Source of the DNA: JAEZBP01 sp963832725
GTDB lineage: Bacteria > Myxococcota_A > Polyangia > Polyangiales > Sandaracinaceae
Length of the DNA stretch: 64,000 nucleotides
Direction: 5' to 3'
Assembly (NCBI GenBank): GCA_963832725.1
Contig: CAWHVG010000006.1
Span: 496,001-560,000, forward strand
This document shows, piece by piece, positions 1 to 8,858 of the stretch. A program made the translations under genes and the position numbers. Below the pieces are notes generated by a model. It had not been told where the DNA came from. It saw nothing but the letters and a program-made list of their open reading frames with translations, and made no database searches. The stretch's first letter is position 1. Every line of letters starts with the position of its first letter.

Positions 1-792
1 TGGGCCATCTGCAAGATGAACCTCTTCCTGCACGACATCGACGTGCAGCAGGACCAGATCGCCCGCGGCGACACCCTGGTCAGCCCGAAGCACCTCGCGG
101 GCGACAAGGCGCTGAAGAAGTTCGACATCGTCCTCGCGAACCCGCCGTTCTCGCTCTCGCCCTGGGGCCACGAAGTGTGGAGCAAGGGCGACTCTTATGG
201 CCGGGACGCCTACGGCTGCCCGCCGAAGAGCTACGCCGACCTCGCGTTCGTGCAGCACATGGTCGCCACGTTGAAGGACAAGGGCCGGATGGCGGTGGTC
301 GTGCCCCACGGCGTGCTCTTCCGCGGCGGCACCGAGGGCACCATCCGGCAGGGCCTGCTCGAAGCGGACCTTATCGAGGCGGTGGTCGGGCTGGGCCAGA
401 ACCTCTTCTACGGGACGGGCATCCCGGCGGCCATCCTCTTCATCAACAAGAACAAGCCGGCGTCGCGACGCGGCAAGGTCCTGTTGGTGAACGGGGACAA
501 GGACTTCGTCCCCGGGAAGAACCAGAACACGCTCTCCGACGAGAACGTCGCCCGGCTCGTCGGCGCGGTGCGCCGCTTCGAGGATCAGGAGCTCTTCTGT
601 CGCGTGGTGCCCCTCGAGGAGATCGCGGCGAACGACTACAACCTCAACCTCACCCGGTACGTGCAGACCGACGAGCCCCCGCCTCCCATCGACGTCAAGT
701 CCGAGGTGGAGAAGCTACGCGCGCTGATGGTCACTCGCGATGAGACCGAGGCGCGCATGCGAGGCTACTTGAGAGAGCTTGGCTATGAGTGA
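1..792 (+). CDS. hsdM: Type I restriction-modification methyltransferase subunit M (3' part)
   Basis: N6-adenine methyltransferase subunit of a type I restriction-modification enzyme; with HsdS it methylates the recognition site and with HsdR it forms the restriction complex. The frame is open from base 1, so the gene starts before the window and only about the last 263 residues are present. The catalytic NPPF motif (AdoMet/adenine pocket) lies in the stretch LANPPFSLSPWG, encoded near 132-168, followed by the typical GRMAVVVPHGVLFRGG strand and YGTGIPAAIL segment of the N6_Mtase fold. The stop overlaps the start of hsdS, which indicates translational coupling in one operon with hsdS and hsdR. 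Very sure of the family. Confidence 0.96.
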   Translation, partial: WAICKMNLFLHDIDVQQDQIARGDTLVSPKHLAGDKALKKFDIVLANPPFSLSPWGHEVWSKGDSYGRDAYGCPPKSYADLAFVQHMVATLKDKGRMAVVVPHGVLFRGGTEGTIRQGLLEADLIEAVVGLGQNLFYGTGIPAAILFINKNKPASRRGKVLLVNGDKDFVPGKNQNTLSDENVARLVGAVRRFEDQELFCRVVPLEEIAANDYNLNLTRYVQTDEPPPPIDVKSEVEKLRALMVTRDETEARMRGYLRELGYE

Positions 793-1999
793 ACTCCCTA
801 GCGGATGGAAAGCGGCTCGCATGGGAGAGGTGGCTGAGCGTGTGCAGAGGCGATGCTCCGCTGAGCCAGAGAACATCCTGATGATCACGTCACAAGGTGG
901 ATTCGTACCGCAGAGCGAAAAATACGATCGCTTTATGGCCGGCGAGAGTCTGAAGAACTACATCGAGCTGCGGCAGGGGGAGTTCGCTTACAACAAGGGA
1001 AATTCGAAGGCCTATCCGCAAGGATGTGTCTATCAGCTACGAGAATGGACAAGTGCCGCCGTGCCCAACGTGTACATCTGCTTCGCTATCGAAGCAGAAA
1101 GGCTTGACCACGAGTTTGCGTCTCAATTCTTCCTGGGCGGCGGTCTCAACGACCAGCTGAAGAGGGTGATCACTTCCGGCGTGCGCGGCAACGGTCTGCT
1201 CAACATCTCAGCCGACGACTTCTTCAGATCCGCCGTGCCGCTGCCGCCGCTCGCGGAGCAGAAGAAGATCGCCGCCATTCTCTCTTCGGTGGACGAGGCC
1301 ATCCAGGCAAGCGAGGCGGTCATCGAGCAGACCCGGCGGGTCAAGGACGGGCTGCTCGATGAGGTTCTGACCAGGGGCCTCGAGCACACGGCGTTCAAGG
1401 AGACGAGCATCGGTGACATCCCGCGGCACTGGGAAATCGCCACGCCCGGGGAGCTGGCCGCCTTTACAGGCGGCTACGGCTTCCGCCCGCCCGATTGGTC
1501 AGCGAAGGGCCTCCCGATCATCCGCATCCAGAACCTGAACGGGAACGCCAAGTTCAACTACTACGATGGGCCGGCGCGCGACGAATGGATCGTGGAGCCT
1601 GGCGATCTGTTGTTTGCGTGGGCAGGCAGCGCGGGCGCTTCGTTCGGGCCGTGCATCTGGCCGGGGCCAAGGGGTGTCCTCAACCAACACATCTACAAGC
1701 TACGCGTCAGGCCGGGCGTAGATGCTCGCTGGCTCTACGCGGTGATGCGGCTGATCACGTCACGCGTGGAGCAACGCGCTCATGGCTTCAAGTCCACGCT
1801 GCTGCACGTTCACAAATCGGATATCACCGACCAACCGATCCCACTCCCGCCGTACGAGGAGCAAGCCGCGATCGCTGAGCGGCTCGAGGCGCTCTCCGGC
1901 GCCGTCGAGTCGGGCGAGTCGGAGCTGGCTCAGCTTCGGCAGGTGAAGGCCGGCCTCCTGCAAGACCTCCTCACTGGCAAGGTGCGCGTCTCCACGTGA
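785..1999 (+). CDS. hsdS: Type I restriction-modification specificity subunit S
   Basis: DNA-recognition subunit that gives the methyltransferase and nuclease their target sequence. About 404 residues with the usual two-half layout: a first target-recognition domain, a central conserved helical spacer (PLPPLAEQKKIAAILSSVDE), a second target-recognition domain, and a matching C-terminal spacer (PLPPYEEQAAIAERLEAL). ATG at 785 overlaps the hsdM stop by eight bases; a TTG two codons upstream is the alternative start. The stop overlaps the GTG of hsdR. The two recognition domains differ in sequence, so a bipartite target is expected; it cannot be read from the sequence. Confidence 0.95.
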   Translation: MSELPSGWKAARMGEVAERVQRRCSAEPENILMITSQGGFVPQSEKYDRFMAGESLKNYIELRQGEFAYNKGNSKAYPQGCVYQLREWTSAAVPNVYICFAIEAERLDHEFASQFFLGGGLNDQLKRVITSGVRGNGLLNISADDFFRSAVPLPPLAEQKKIAAILSSVDEAIQASEAVIEQTRRVKDGLLDEVLTRGLEHTAFKETSIGDIPRHWEIATPGELAAFTGGYGFRPPDWSAKGLPIIRIQNLNGNAKFNYYDGPARDEWIVEPGDLLFAWAGSAGASFGPCIWPGPRGVLNQHIYKLRVRPGVDARWLYAVMRLITSRVEQRAHGFKSTLLHVHKSDITDQPIPLPPYEEQAAIAERLEALSGAVESGESELAQLRQVKAGLLQDLLTGKVRVST

Positions 2000-4900
2000 G
2001 CGATCGGCCGAAATACGCAGGCGGGAAGGCACCGAGCGGCATCGCGCGCGACGGCTTCGCGGCGGCCTACGTGCGGACGCCGAACGAGTACACGCTCGTC
2101 GAGCTACCGCTCATCGCCTACCTCCGCGACGAGCTCGGCTACGCCTACCTCTCTCCCGAGAAGGTGATGCTCCTGCGTGGCGGCGAGAACCAGGTCCTCC
2201 TCCGCGACCACCTCGTCGGCGCGCTCGCCCGCATCAACCAGGTCCCCGAGGACGAGGCCTCCGCCATCGCCTCCGACCTCGCGCGCCGCACCGACAACGC
2301 CCAGTGGCTCGCGTTCCTCCGCGGCGGCTACAGCCGCAAGCTCCAGGGCGACAAGACGCACCGGCCCATCAAGCTGATCGACTTCGACAACCCTTCGAAC
2401 AACACCTTCGTCGTCACGAACCAGCTCGAGGTCCGCGGGCTCTCGTACCGGATCCCCGACGTCGTCGTGTACGTGAACGGGATCCCGCTCGTTGTCGTCG
2501 AGGCGAAGTCGGCCATCGCCAAGAAGGACGTCTTCGACGCCATCAGCGACATCCGCGTCTACGAGAAGGAGCTGCCCCGGCTCTTCGCGACCAACCTCTT
2601 CAACATCGCGACCAACGGCACCTCGCTCCGCTACGGCGCGACCGGGGCGCCGAAGGAGCTCTGGGCGAGCTGGCGCGACCCCTGGCCCCGTAGCGAGGCG
2701 GACTTCGCGCACGAGCCGATGCAGAAGGGCCTCTGGTCGCTCCTCGAGAAGAACCGGCTCCTCGACATCCTCGCGCACTTCGTGGTCTTCGAACGAGATC
2801 CGGACAGCGGCACGACCATCAAGAAGATGTGCCGCTACCAGCAGCTCCGCGCGGTGAACAAGCTGGTGGAGAGGGTGGCCGCCGGCAAGCACCGGCGTGG
2901 GCTCATCTGGCACACACAGGGCTCGGGCAAGTCGCTGACGATGGTGTTCGCGACGCTCAAGCTGAAGTTCCACCACGGCCTCTCCTCGCCCGAGCTTCAG
3001 AACCCGAACCTCCTGGTCCTCACCGATCGGAAGGACCTCGACGCGCAAATCACGAAGACCTTCCAGGACTGCGGCATCCCGAACCCCGAGCACGCCGACT
3101 CGATCGAGCGGCTGCACGAGCTGGTCGCAGGCTCGCCCAAGGGCCGGGTGGTGCTCTCGACCATCTTCAAGGCGCACGGCTCGAGGAAGCCAATCGCGGA
3201 CAGCGGCAACTGGATCATCCTCGTCGACGAGGCGCACCGGACGCAGGAGAAGGACCTCGGCGGCTACCTGCGGGCCACCTTCCCGGATGCACGCTTCTTC
3301 GGCTTCACCGGGACGCCGGTGAAGACCAAGGACCTCGACACCCGCAAGAACTTCGGCGTGAAGGGCGAGGACTACCTCGACCGCTACGGCATCGAGGACG
3401 CGGTCGCCGACGGCGCCACCGTGCCCATCCGCTACATGAGCCGGATGGCGCTCTGGGAGCTCGACGCGCCGAAGCTCGACGTGATGTTCGACCAGGAGTT
3501 CGCCGCCCTCGATCCGGATCTCCGCGACGAGCTCAAGGCGCGCGGCGTCACCCGCGGGGACCTGGCACGCTTCGAGCCGCGCATCGGCCTCATCGCCTAC
3601 GACATCTGGACGCACTTCAAGAAGAACGTGCGCCCCGATGGGATGAAGGCGCAGATCGTCGCCGTCGATCGCAAGGCGTGCACGATCTACAAGCGCTGCC
3701 TCGACGTGCTCATCGCCAAGGAGCTGGTGAAGACGGAGGGGCTCGGCGAGGCCGAGGCGATGGAGCGCGCCGCCGCGATGAGCGCCTGCGTCTACTCCTC
3801 CGGAGGCAAGGAGGACCTCAAAGAGGGCAACGAGGACCTCGCGAAGTTCTATCTCGACGAAGAGGCCGAGAAGGCGGCCAAGCGGCGCTTCAAGGATCCG
3901 TCCGATCCGCTCTCCTTCCTCATCGTCTGCAACAAGCTGCTGACCGGCTTCGACGCGCCGATCGAGCAGGCGATGTACCTCGACAGCTACCTGACCCAGC
4001 ACAACCTCCTGCAAGCCATCGCGCGCACCAACCGCCGGTACGGCGAGAAGAAGGACCACGCGATCGTCGTCGACTACATCGGGGTCACCCGCGACCTGAA
4101 GGCGGCCCTCGACAGCTACGATCCGAAGGACGTCGGCGACTCGATGGAGAGCGATGACGCGCTCGCCGACGATCTCCGCGCCAAGCACGCCGCCGCGATG
4201 GCGTTCCTGAAGGGTGCGCCGCGCTCGTCGAAGCCCGAGAAAGATGCCCAGCTCGCGTGCGAGCACCTCGGCACCGAGGACGTCTGGTACCGGTTCCGCC
4301 CGACCGCGGCGGCGTTCTTGCGGGCCCAGGCCGCCGTCGGCTCGGACCCCATCCGGCTCGAGTTCACGGCCGACGCCAAGTACGTCGCCACCGTGATCGC
4401 GTGGGGCTCGGTGCGCTTCGAGCAGAAAGCCCAGGTCGATTTCAAGGAGCTGAGCGAGAAGATCCGCGGGATGCTCGAGGAGCACCTCGAGGTCACGGGC
4501 CTGAAGACGCTCGTGACGCTCCCCTCGATCACCGACCCGGGCTTCTGGATCGGGCTCGGCGACGGCGACAGCGAGGAGGAGGACCTCGAGACCGCCGCGC
4601 TCAAGAAGGTCGCGGCGCTGAAGAAGACGCTCGCGGAGAAGAAGGCCCAGAACCCCGCCCAGTACGCGACGCTCTCCGAGCGGGTGCAGGAGCTCATCGA
4701 CTCGTTTACGCAAAAACAAATCGATGCCGCCGAGCTCTACCGCCGCACCTACGAGTACGCGGTCCAGCTCGTCCGCAAGGAGGTCGAGTACGAAGAGACC
4801 GGCCTCGACCGCGAGACCCACGGCTTCTATTCGATCCTCACCGCCGAGCTGCCGCCGTCGGTCGCGATCGACGGCCGCCGCTTCACCGAGCGGGGCATCC

Positions 4901-5814
4901 GCCTCATCGTGGAGGCCTTCAGGAGCTGGACCCATCCCCGCTGTGCAACGACGGTGCCGCCCTACACCCTCGGGGGCGGTGACGAGGTGGTCGCGCGCGA
5001 AATCGTGGAGCTGCTCGAGGCGATCGCCAATGCGCCGATGCCCAAGCTCGTGACCGACGTCGAGGGGGAGGAGGCGTACGCGGATCTGGCCGAGCGAGTG
5101 GTGCGCGCACCCGAGCGGGTCATCCGCGCCGACGACCGCGAGCGCGACGACCTCGGCCCGTGGGTGGCCTTCGTCTTCCTCGGCGTCGAGCCGCTGCTCA
5201 TGAAGGTCATGGCCCTCCTCGACCCGGCCCGCACCCAGGCGGTGCTCAGCAAGCGCGTCGGCCTGAGCACGCTGGTCAGCGAGCTGCAGAAGTCGAAGTG
5301 CATCCCCTACGATCTCCACCTGACCCCCGAGCAGTTCGAGTCCGACGAGGGCTGGCCCGAGCGCTCGGCCTATGACAACGCCGTGCGCGACGTGGTCGCC
5401 ATCCGCATCGCCCAGGCGCACAAGGCGCCGAAGCACAACCGCGAGATCTGGGCGAGCGCGCTCGTGATGATGCTCGGCGTGATCGAGCAGAACCGGGACG
5501 CACTCACCGTTGCGCTCGCCGCGCTGACGAAGCCGCCGGGCACCGAACAATCGCGGAGGGACGGCGACGGCCCCGCAGGCCATCTCTCGGAGGAGGAGGA
5601 CGGGCTCCGGCAGGTCGCTGGCGAGCTCGCCACGCTCTTCCGAGAGGACGAGACCGCGCCGGTCAACTGGCAGCTCAATCCGGCGGTGACGAAGGAGCTT
5701 CGCAGGCGAGCCAGGCGCCTGTTGATGCGCAAGGTCGCTAAGGACAAGCGCAACGCGATCCTCGACGCGGTAATGGATCATGCGAACCGGCGCTTCGCCA
5801 AGTCCCGTGACTGA
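1996..5814 (+). CDS. hsdR: Type I restriction enzyme subunit R (nuclease/translocase)
   Basis: Motor and nuclease subunit of the type I system, 1272 residues, somewhat longer than many HsdR proteins. A PD-(D/E)XK nuclease is visible near the N terminus: D155 and E169-A-K171 (IPLVVVEAKSA). The SF2 helicase core follows, with Walker A around 306-313 (HTQGSGKS), DEAH at 411-414 and a motif III-like GFTGTP segment. The C-terminal region (about 830-1272) is mostly helical and should bind the methyltransferase. GTG start at 1996 overlaps the hsdS stop (GTGA). The frame is intact over 3.8 kb, in contrast to many genes further right. Confidence 0.96.
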   Translation: MSDRPKYAGGKAPSGIARDGFAAAYVRTPNEYTLVELPLIAYLRDELGYAYLSPEKVMLLRGGENQVLLRDHLVGALARINQVPEDEASAIASDLARRTDNAQWLAFLRGGYSRKLQGDKTHRPIKLIDFDNPSNNTFVVTNQLEVRGLSYRIPDVVVYVNGIPLVVVEAKSAIAKKDVFDAISDIRVYEKELPRLFATNLFNIATNGTSLRYGATGAPKELWASWRDPWPRSEADFAHEPMQKGLWSLLEKNRLLDILAHFVVFERDPDSGTTIKKMCRYQQLRAVNKLVERVAAGKHRRGLIWHTQGSGKSLTMVFATLKLKFHHGLSSPELQNPNLLVLTDRKDLDAQITKTFQDCGIPNPEHADSIERLHELVAGSPKGRVVLSTIFKAHGSRKPIADSGNWIILVDEAHRTQEKDLGGYLRATFPDARFFGFTGTPVKTKDLDTRKNFGVKGEDYLDRYGIEDAVADGATVPIRYMSRMALWELDAPKLDVMFDQEFAALDPDLRDELKARGVTRGDLARFEPRIGLIAYDIWTHFKKNVRPDGMKAQIVAVDRKACTIYKRCLDVLIAKELVKTEGLGEAEAMERAAAMSACVYSSGGKEDLKEGNEDLAKFYLDEEAEKAAKRRFKDPSDPLSFLIVCNKLLTGFDAPIEQAMYLDSYLTQHNLLQAIARTNRRYGEKKDHAIVVDYIGVTRDLKAALDSYDPKDVGDSMESDDALADDLRAKHAAAMAFLKGAPRSSKPEKDAQLACEHLGTEDVWYRFRPTAAAFLRAQAAVGSDPIRLEFTADAKYVATVIAWGSVRFEQKAQVDFKELSEKIRGMLEEHLEVTGLKTLVTLPSITDPGFWIGLGDGDSEEEDLETAALKKVAALKKTLAEKKAQNPAQYATLSERVQELIDSFTQKQIDAAELYRRTYEYAVQLVRKEVEYEETGLDRETHGFYSILTAELPPSVAIDGRRFTERGIRLIVEAFRSWTHPRCATTVPPYTLGGGDEVVAREIVELLEAIANAPMPKLVTDVEGEEAYADLAERVVRAPERVIRADDRERDDLGPWVAFVFLGVEPLLMKVMALLDPARTQAVLSKRVGLSTLVSELQKSKCIPYDLHLTPEQFESDEGWPERSAYDNAVRDVVAIRIAQAHKAPKHNREIWASALVMMLGVIEQNRDALTVALAALTKPPGTEQSRRDGDGPAGHLSEEEDGLRQVAGELATLFREDETAPVNWQLNPAVTKELRRRARRLLMRKVAKDKRNAILDAVMDHANRRFAKSRD

Positions 5815-6523
5815 GCTCGAAGGCGTCCTCGAGATCGGCCTGACGCGCATCGCCTACCGGGTGCGTGAGAGCGCGCGAGCGAAGCGCAAGCGCATCGTCG
5901 TCGAGCCCGGCTCCGTCGAGGTCGTCCTGCCGGTGGGTGAGCCCGCCGAGCGGGCCCACCGCTTCGTGTACGCGAAGCGTCGCTGGGTCTTCGACAAGGT
6001 CCGCGAACTCGGCGAGCCCCGCGAGCGCACGCCTTCGTACTTGAGCGGGACCAAGGTCCGCTACCGCGGCCGCTGGCTGACGGTCGAGGTCGGCGTGGGG
6101 AGCCCGAGCGTCATCTGTCGCTCGAGGTTCTACATCACGCTCCCTCGCGGTGTGCGGAAGGCCGACCGCGCCGCCCACACCGAGCGGCTCCTGCGCGCGT
6201 GGATGCACGAGCGCTTGCTCCAGGACGGCCGCGAGCTCGCACGCCGCTATGCGCACAAGGCCGGCGTCGAGGTCCGCGACGTGTCCGTCATGCCGATGAA
6301 GCGCATGTGGGCCTCGTGCGGCAAGGACCGCGTCGTCCGCCTGAACGCGGACCTCATCGAGCTGCCCCGTGCCATCCTCGAGTACGTCGTCGCCCACGAG
6401 CTCGCCCACCTCGTCGTGCGCAACCATTCCCCCGCCTTCTGGCGCGTGGTCGGCGATCTCCTCCCCGACTGGCGCGAGCGCCAGCGCTGGCTCAATCGCT
6501 ACGAGCGCCCCCTCGAGCTGTAG
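5780..6523 (+). CDS. YgjP-like (DUF45) metallopeptidase, M48/SprT-type
   Basis: A 247-residue zinc metallopeptidase of the YgjP/DUF45 group, often found immediately after hsdR. The zinc site is visible as H206-E207-x-x-H210 in VVAHELAHLVV, with a further His (H216) in NHSPAFW. The GCGKDR-like segment before it (MWASCGKDR) is also typical. The assigned ATG overlaps the end of hsdR by 35 bases; a GTG near 5807 is an alternative start that shortens the overlap. The coupling makes it the fourth gene of the restriction operon. Its cellular role beside restriction enzymes is not established. Confidence 0.88.
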   Translation: MRTGASPSPVTELEGVLEIGLTRIAYRVRESARAKRKRIVVEPGSVEVVLPVGEPAERAHRFVYAKRRWVFDKVRELGEPRERTPSYLSGTKVRYRGRWLTVEVGVGSPSVICRSRFYITLPRGVRKADRAAHTERLLRAWMHERLLQDGRELARRYAHKAGVEVRDVSVMPMKRMWASCGKDRVVRLNADLIELPRAILEYVVAHELAHLVVRNHSPAFWRVVGDLLPDWRERQRWLNRYERPLEL

Positions 6524-6527
6524 CGCG

Positions 6528-8064
6528 CTACACGATCGGCACACGGGTGAGCGAGACGCGGTAGCCGAAGCGACGCAGGCGCTGCGCGACCGCGCGAAAC
6601 GTGATGCGGCTGAAGAAGGGGAGCTCGAGGGTCTTCGTGGAGTGGCTCCCGATCACGAACGCGATCTCGTGACCCCTGGCTTCCCAGGTCTTCGGCAGGC
6701 AATCGTGCTTGTCGCGGGCGGCCTTCAGGAAGTCATCGTCGAGCAAGAGCTCCGCGGCATTCGCGCCCTGGGCGAACAGGTGACTGAGCGGCTTCGAGCT
6801 CTTGTACTGCTTGGCGTGGATCAGCACGCCGTCCTCGCAGTACACGTCACAAACCTCAATCTGCTGGTGGGGGCCCCCGAAGCGCACGAGCTGCTCGTCG
6901 AGGTTGTGGCGCGACGTGGGGTCCAGGGCCGCCGTATCCTGGTTGAACTTGGCTTCCTTGGTCCCCTTCGCCCATGGCGCGAGCTTGACGGAGGTCGTGT
7001 CGACGGTCGCCATGAACTCGTTGACCCTTGCGACGAGATCACGGCGGACGGCGTACCACTTCCCCTCCGTGAGGACGAAGACAGTGTCCCCGTCCTGGAT
7101 CTCCGCGTAGAGGCACCGGTAGATGCTCCACTTGGCCCCCACCGTGCCGTCGTTCCGGATCAGCCAGGCATGGTTCGCGCGCAGGCTCTTCTCGGTGATC
7201 GGGCGACCGGCTCGGTGACTGCGGAATCGCGGCAGGAACAGGTCGGGATGGATTTCGTCCTCCCTCGGCTTCGGGCGGAACGCGAAGCCCAGCACCTCGT
7301 TCCACTCCACGATTTCGGGCACGGCCATCCACGCTCGTCCGGGTGCGGCGGGCGTCTGAATTCGCTCGACGAGCGCCTCATCCAACGCGGCGATTCGCTC
7401 AGGGTCGCGCACGGGCGCGAGCGCGAGGCCGTCGAAGTGCTCCTTGTAGGTCTCGCTCTCGAACAGCCCCAGGCACTCCTCCAGTTTCGCCTTGAGCGCC
7501 GCCAGGGGGACGAGGCTCTGCAGCGACAGGTACGTCGATCCCTGCACGCGCTTCCCAAAGTCGTCACTGCGCGGAGTTCCGCCGATGCTGCGCACGAGGT
7601 CCTGCTCCGGGTCGAGCGCGAACGCAGGGAAGGTGGCGGCGCGGCCGAGCTGCACCCTGGACTGCCGAGCTTCGGCCTCGATGCGAACGTTGTCGATGAC
7701 GCGCAGCTTCTGCGGGTCGACGCCGTTGAGGGTGACGTTTCGTCCGAAGTGCTCCTCCAGCGCCTCGAGCGGGACGGCGTGACGGCCCGCGACGCCGAAC
7801 GGCAAGATGAAGTCGCGCCCGGCCGCGCGGACATGCAGCAGCCCCGAGCGCAAGACCTGGTCGCATTTCTCGACTGGGTTCTCGTCAGCCTGATCGAACC
7901 ACTTCGTCCAGCGGGCACGCCGCACCGCGGCCTTCGGGACGAAGAGCGTGCCCACCTGCGCACCGTTCACGGCGATCGGGTGCTCCGCCCACCCCGCGAG
8001 CATGGGGCGTACATCCCGCTCGAACGCGTCGTGCTTGAGCAGACCGATGGTGAGCTGTTGTTGA
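6528..8064 (-). pseudogene. TIGR04141/DUF6119 family protein, split from its start by IS66
   Basis: Main body of a sporadically distributed protein family (TIGR04141/DUF6119) of unknown biochemical function, often found near restriction genes. The residues after the insertion point read QQLTIGLLKHDAF, matching the LTIYLLK-type start of the family, and the C-terminal part contains the family-like VYCEDGVLIHAKQYKSSKPL and HLFAQGANAAELLL segments. An IS66 element with a GTTGTTGA duplication separates it from its first four codons (see 10705-10717). Fusing 10717-10705 to 8056-6528 gives a 513-residue frame beginning MAQQQLTIGLLK. The frame stays open into the IS66 end, so a fused product started inside the IS cannot be excluded. 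Convergent with the metallopeptidase gene, four bases apart. Confidence 0.9.
8057..8064. repeat. 8-bp target-site duplication of IS66, left copy
   Basis: GTTGTTGA directly before the IS66 terminal repeat. The identical octamer follows the other end at 10705-10712. Eight bases is the usual IS66 duplication length. Confidence 0.95.
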
Positions 8065-8122
8065 GTATCCGCTTCACGGAGCGGGGTAGCCGAGACCGTC
8101 CGGCTCGCGCAGCCTGGACGCG

Positions 8123-8437
8123 ATGGCGGACATGGCGGAGTGGCGGCGGCGCGTCGCGGAGTGGCGGGGTAGCGGACTGACGGCGGCGGAGTTCTGCCGG
8201 AGTCGCGAGTTCGCGGCGTCGACGCTGCGGTGGTACTCGAGCCGACTCGGGGCGGACACGCCGACGGAGACCGCGCCGGTGATGATCCAGGTTCGACGTG
8301 CGGCGCCGGTCCCTCCTGCGAGTGCCGCGGCCGTGGTGGTGGAGATCGGCGGTGCGATCGTGCGCGTCCCGGAGGGAGCGAACGAGGCGACGCTCGCGGC
8401 CGTGTTCGCCGCGCTGCGTTCGGGAGCGGCGCGATGA
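8123..8437 (+). CDS. tnpA: IS66 accessory protein TnpA
   Basis: A 104-residue helix-turn-helix-like protein of the IS66 TnpA family. The N-terminal pattern MAEWRRRVAEWRGSGLTAAEF, with SREFAASTLRWYS after it, is characteristic, as is the C-terminal AAVVVEIGGAIVRVPEG segment. Its stop overlaps the tnpB start (ATGA at 8434-8437), as in other IS66 elements. Confidence 0.92.
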   Translation: MADMAEWRRRVAEWRGSGLTAAEFCRSREFAASTLRWYSSRLGADTPTETAPVMIQVRRAAPVPPASAAAVVVEIGGAIVRVPEGANEATLAAVFAALRSGAAR

Positions 8438-8781
8438 TCCCGAGCGGCGTGGAGATCTTCGTGGCGCTCGAGCCCATCGACCTGCGGCTGGGCTTCGACC
8501 GGCTGGCGGGGCTGGTGGAGGCTCGGCTGGGCCGGGTCTCGCGAGGCGGCGCGCTGTTCGTCTTCTTTGGGAAGAGACGGACCGCGGTGAAGGTGCTTTT
8601 CTTCGATGGCAGCGGGTTCTGCCTGTTCTACAAGCGACTGGATCGAGGGCGGTTCCGAATCCCCGCCGCGCTCGAAGACGACGCCGTCTCGCGCGTGATC
8701 GAGGAGCGCGAGCTCGACGACCTACTCCACGGGATCGACCTCGAGGCACCCGTCCGACGTCCGCGTCGTCGACTTCACTGA
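8434..8781 (+). CDS. tnpB: IS66 accessory protein TnpB (Orf2)
   Basis: A 115-residue IS66 Orf2-like protein. It has the family signature PIDLRLGFDRLAGLV, then ALFVFFGKRRTAVKVLFFD and the FCLFYKRLDRGRFRIP stretch. Start ATG at 8434 chosen because it overlaps the tnpA stop and matches the family start. Needed for transposition together with tnpA and tnpC; exact role not settled. Confidence 0.93.
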   Translation: MIPSGVEIFVALEPIDLRLGFDRLAGLVEARLGRVSRGGALFVFFGKRRTAVKVLFFDGSGFCLFYKRLDRGRFRIPAALEDDAVSRVIEERELDDLLHGIDLEAPVRRPRRRLH

Positions 8782-8858
8782 TCCTCGTTTGATCGAACGC
8801 ACAGCGCAGGCTGCCGGCGGGATCGACAGGGGGATCGGATGAGGTAGAGCATCGGCGG

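Noticed and set aside
2104..5850. A 1248-codon open frame on the minus strand
   Set aside because: It lies wholly antisense to hsdR, is low-complexity (Arg/Leu/Glu-rich) and arises from GC-rich codon bias.
6369..8180. A 603-codon plus-strand frame
   Set aside because: Antisense to the DUF6119 gene; no recognisable protein features.
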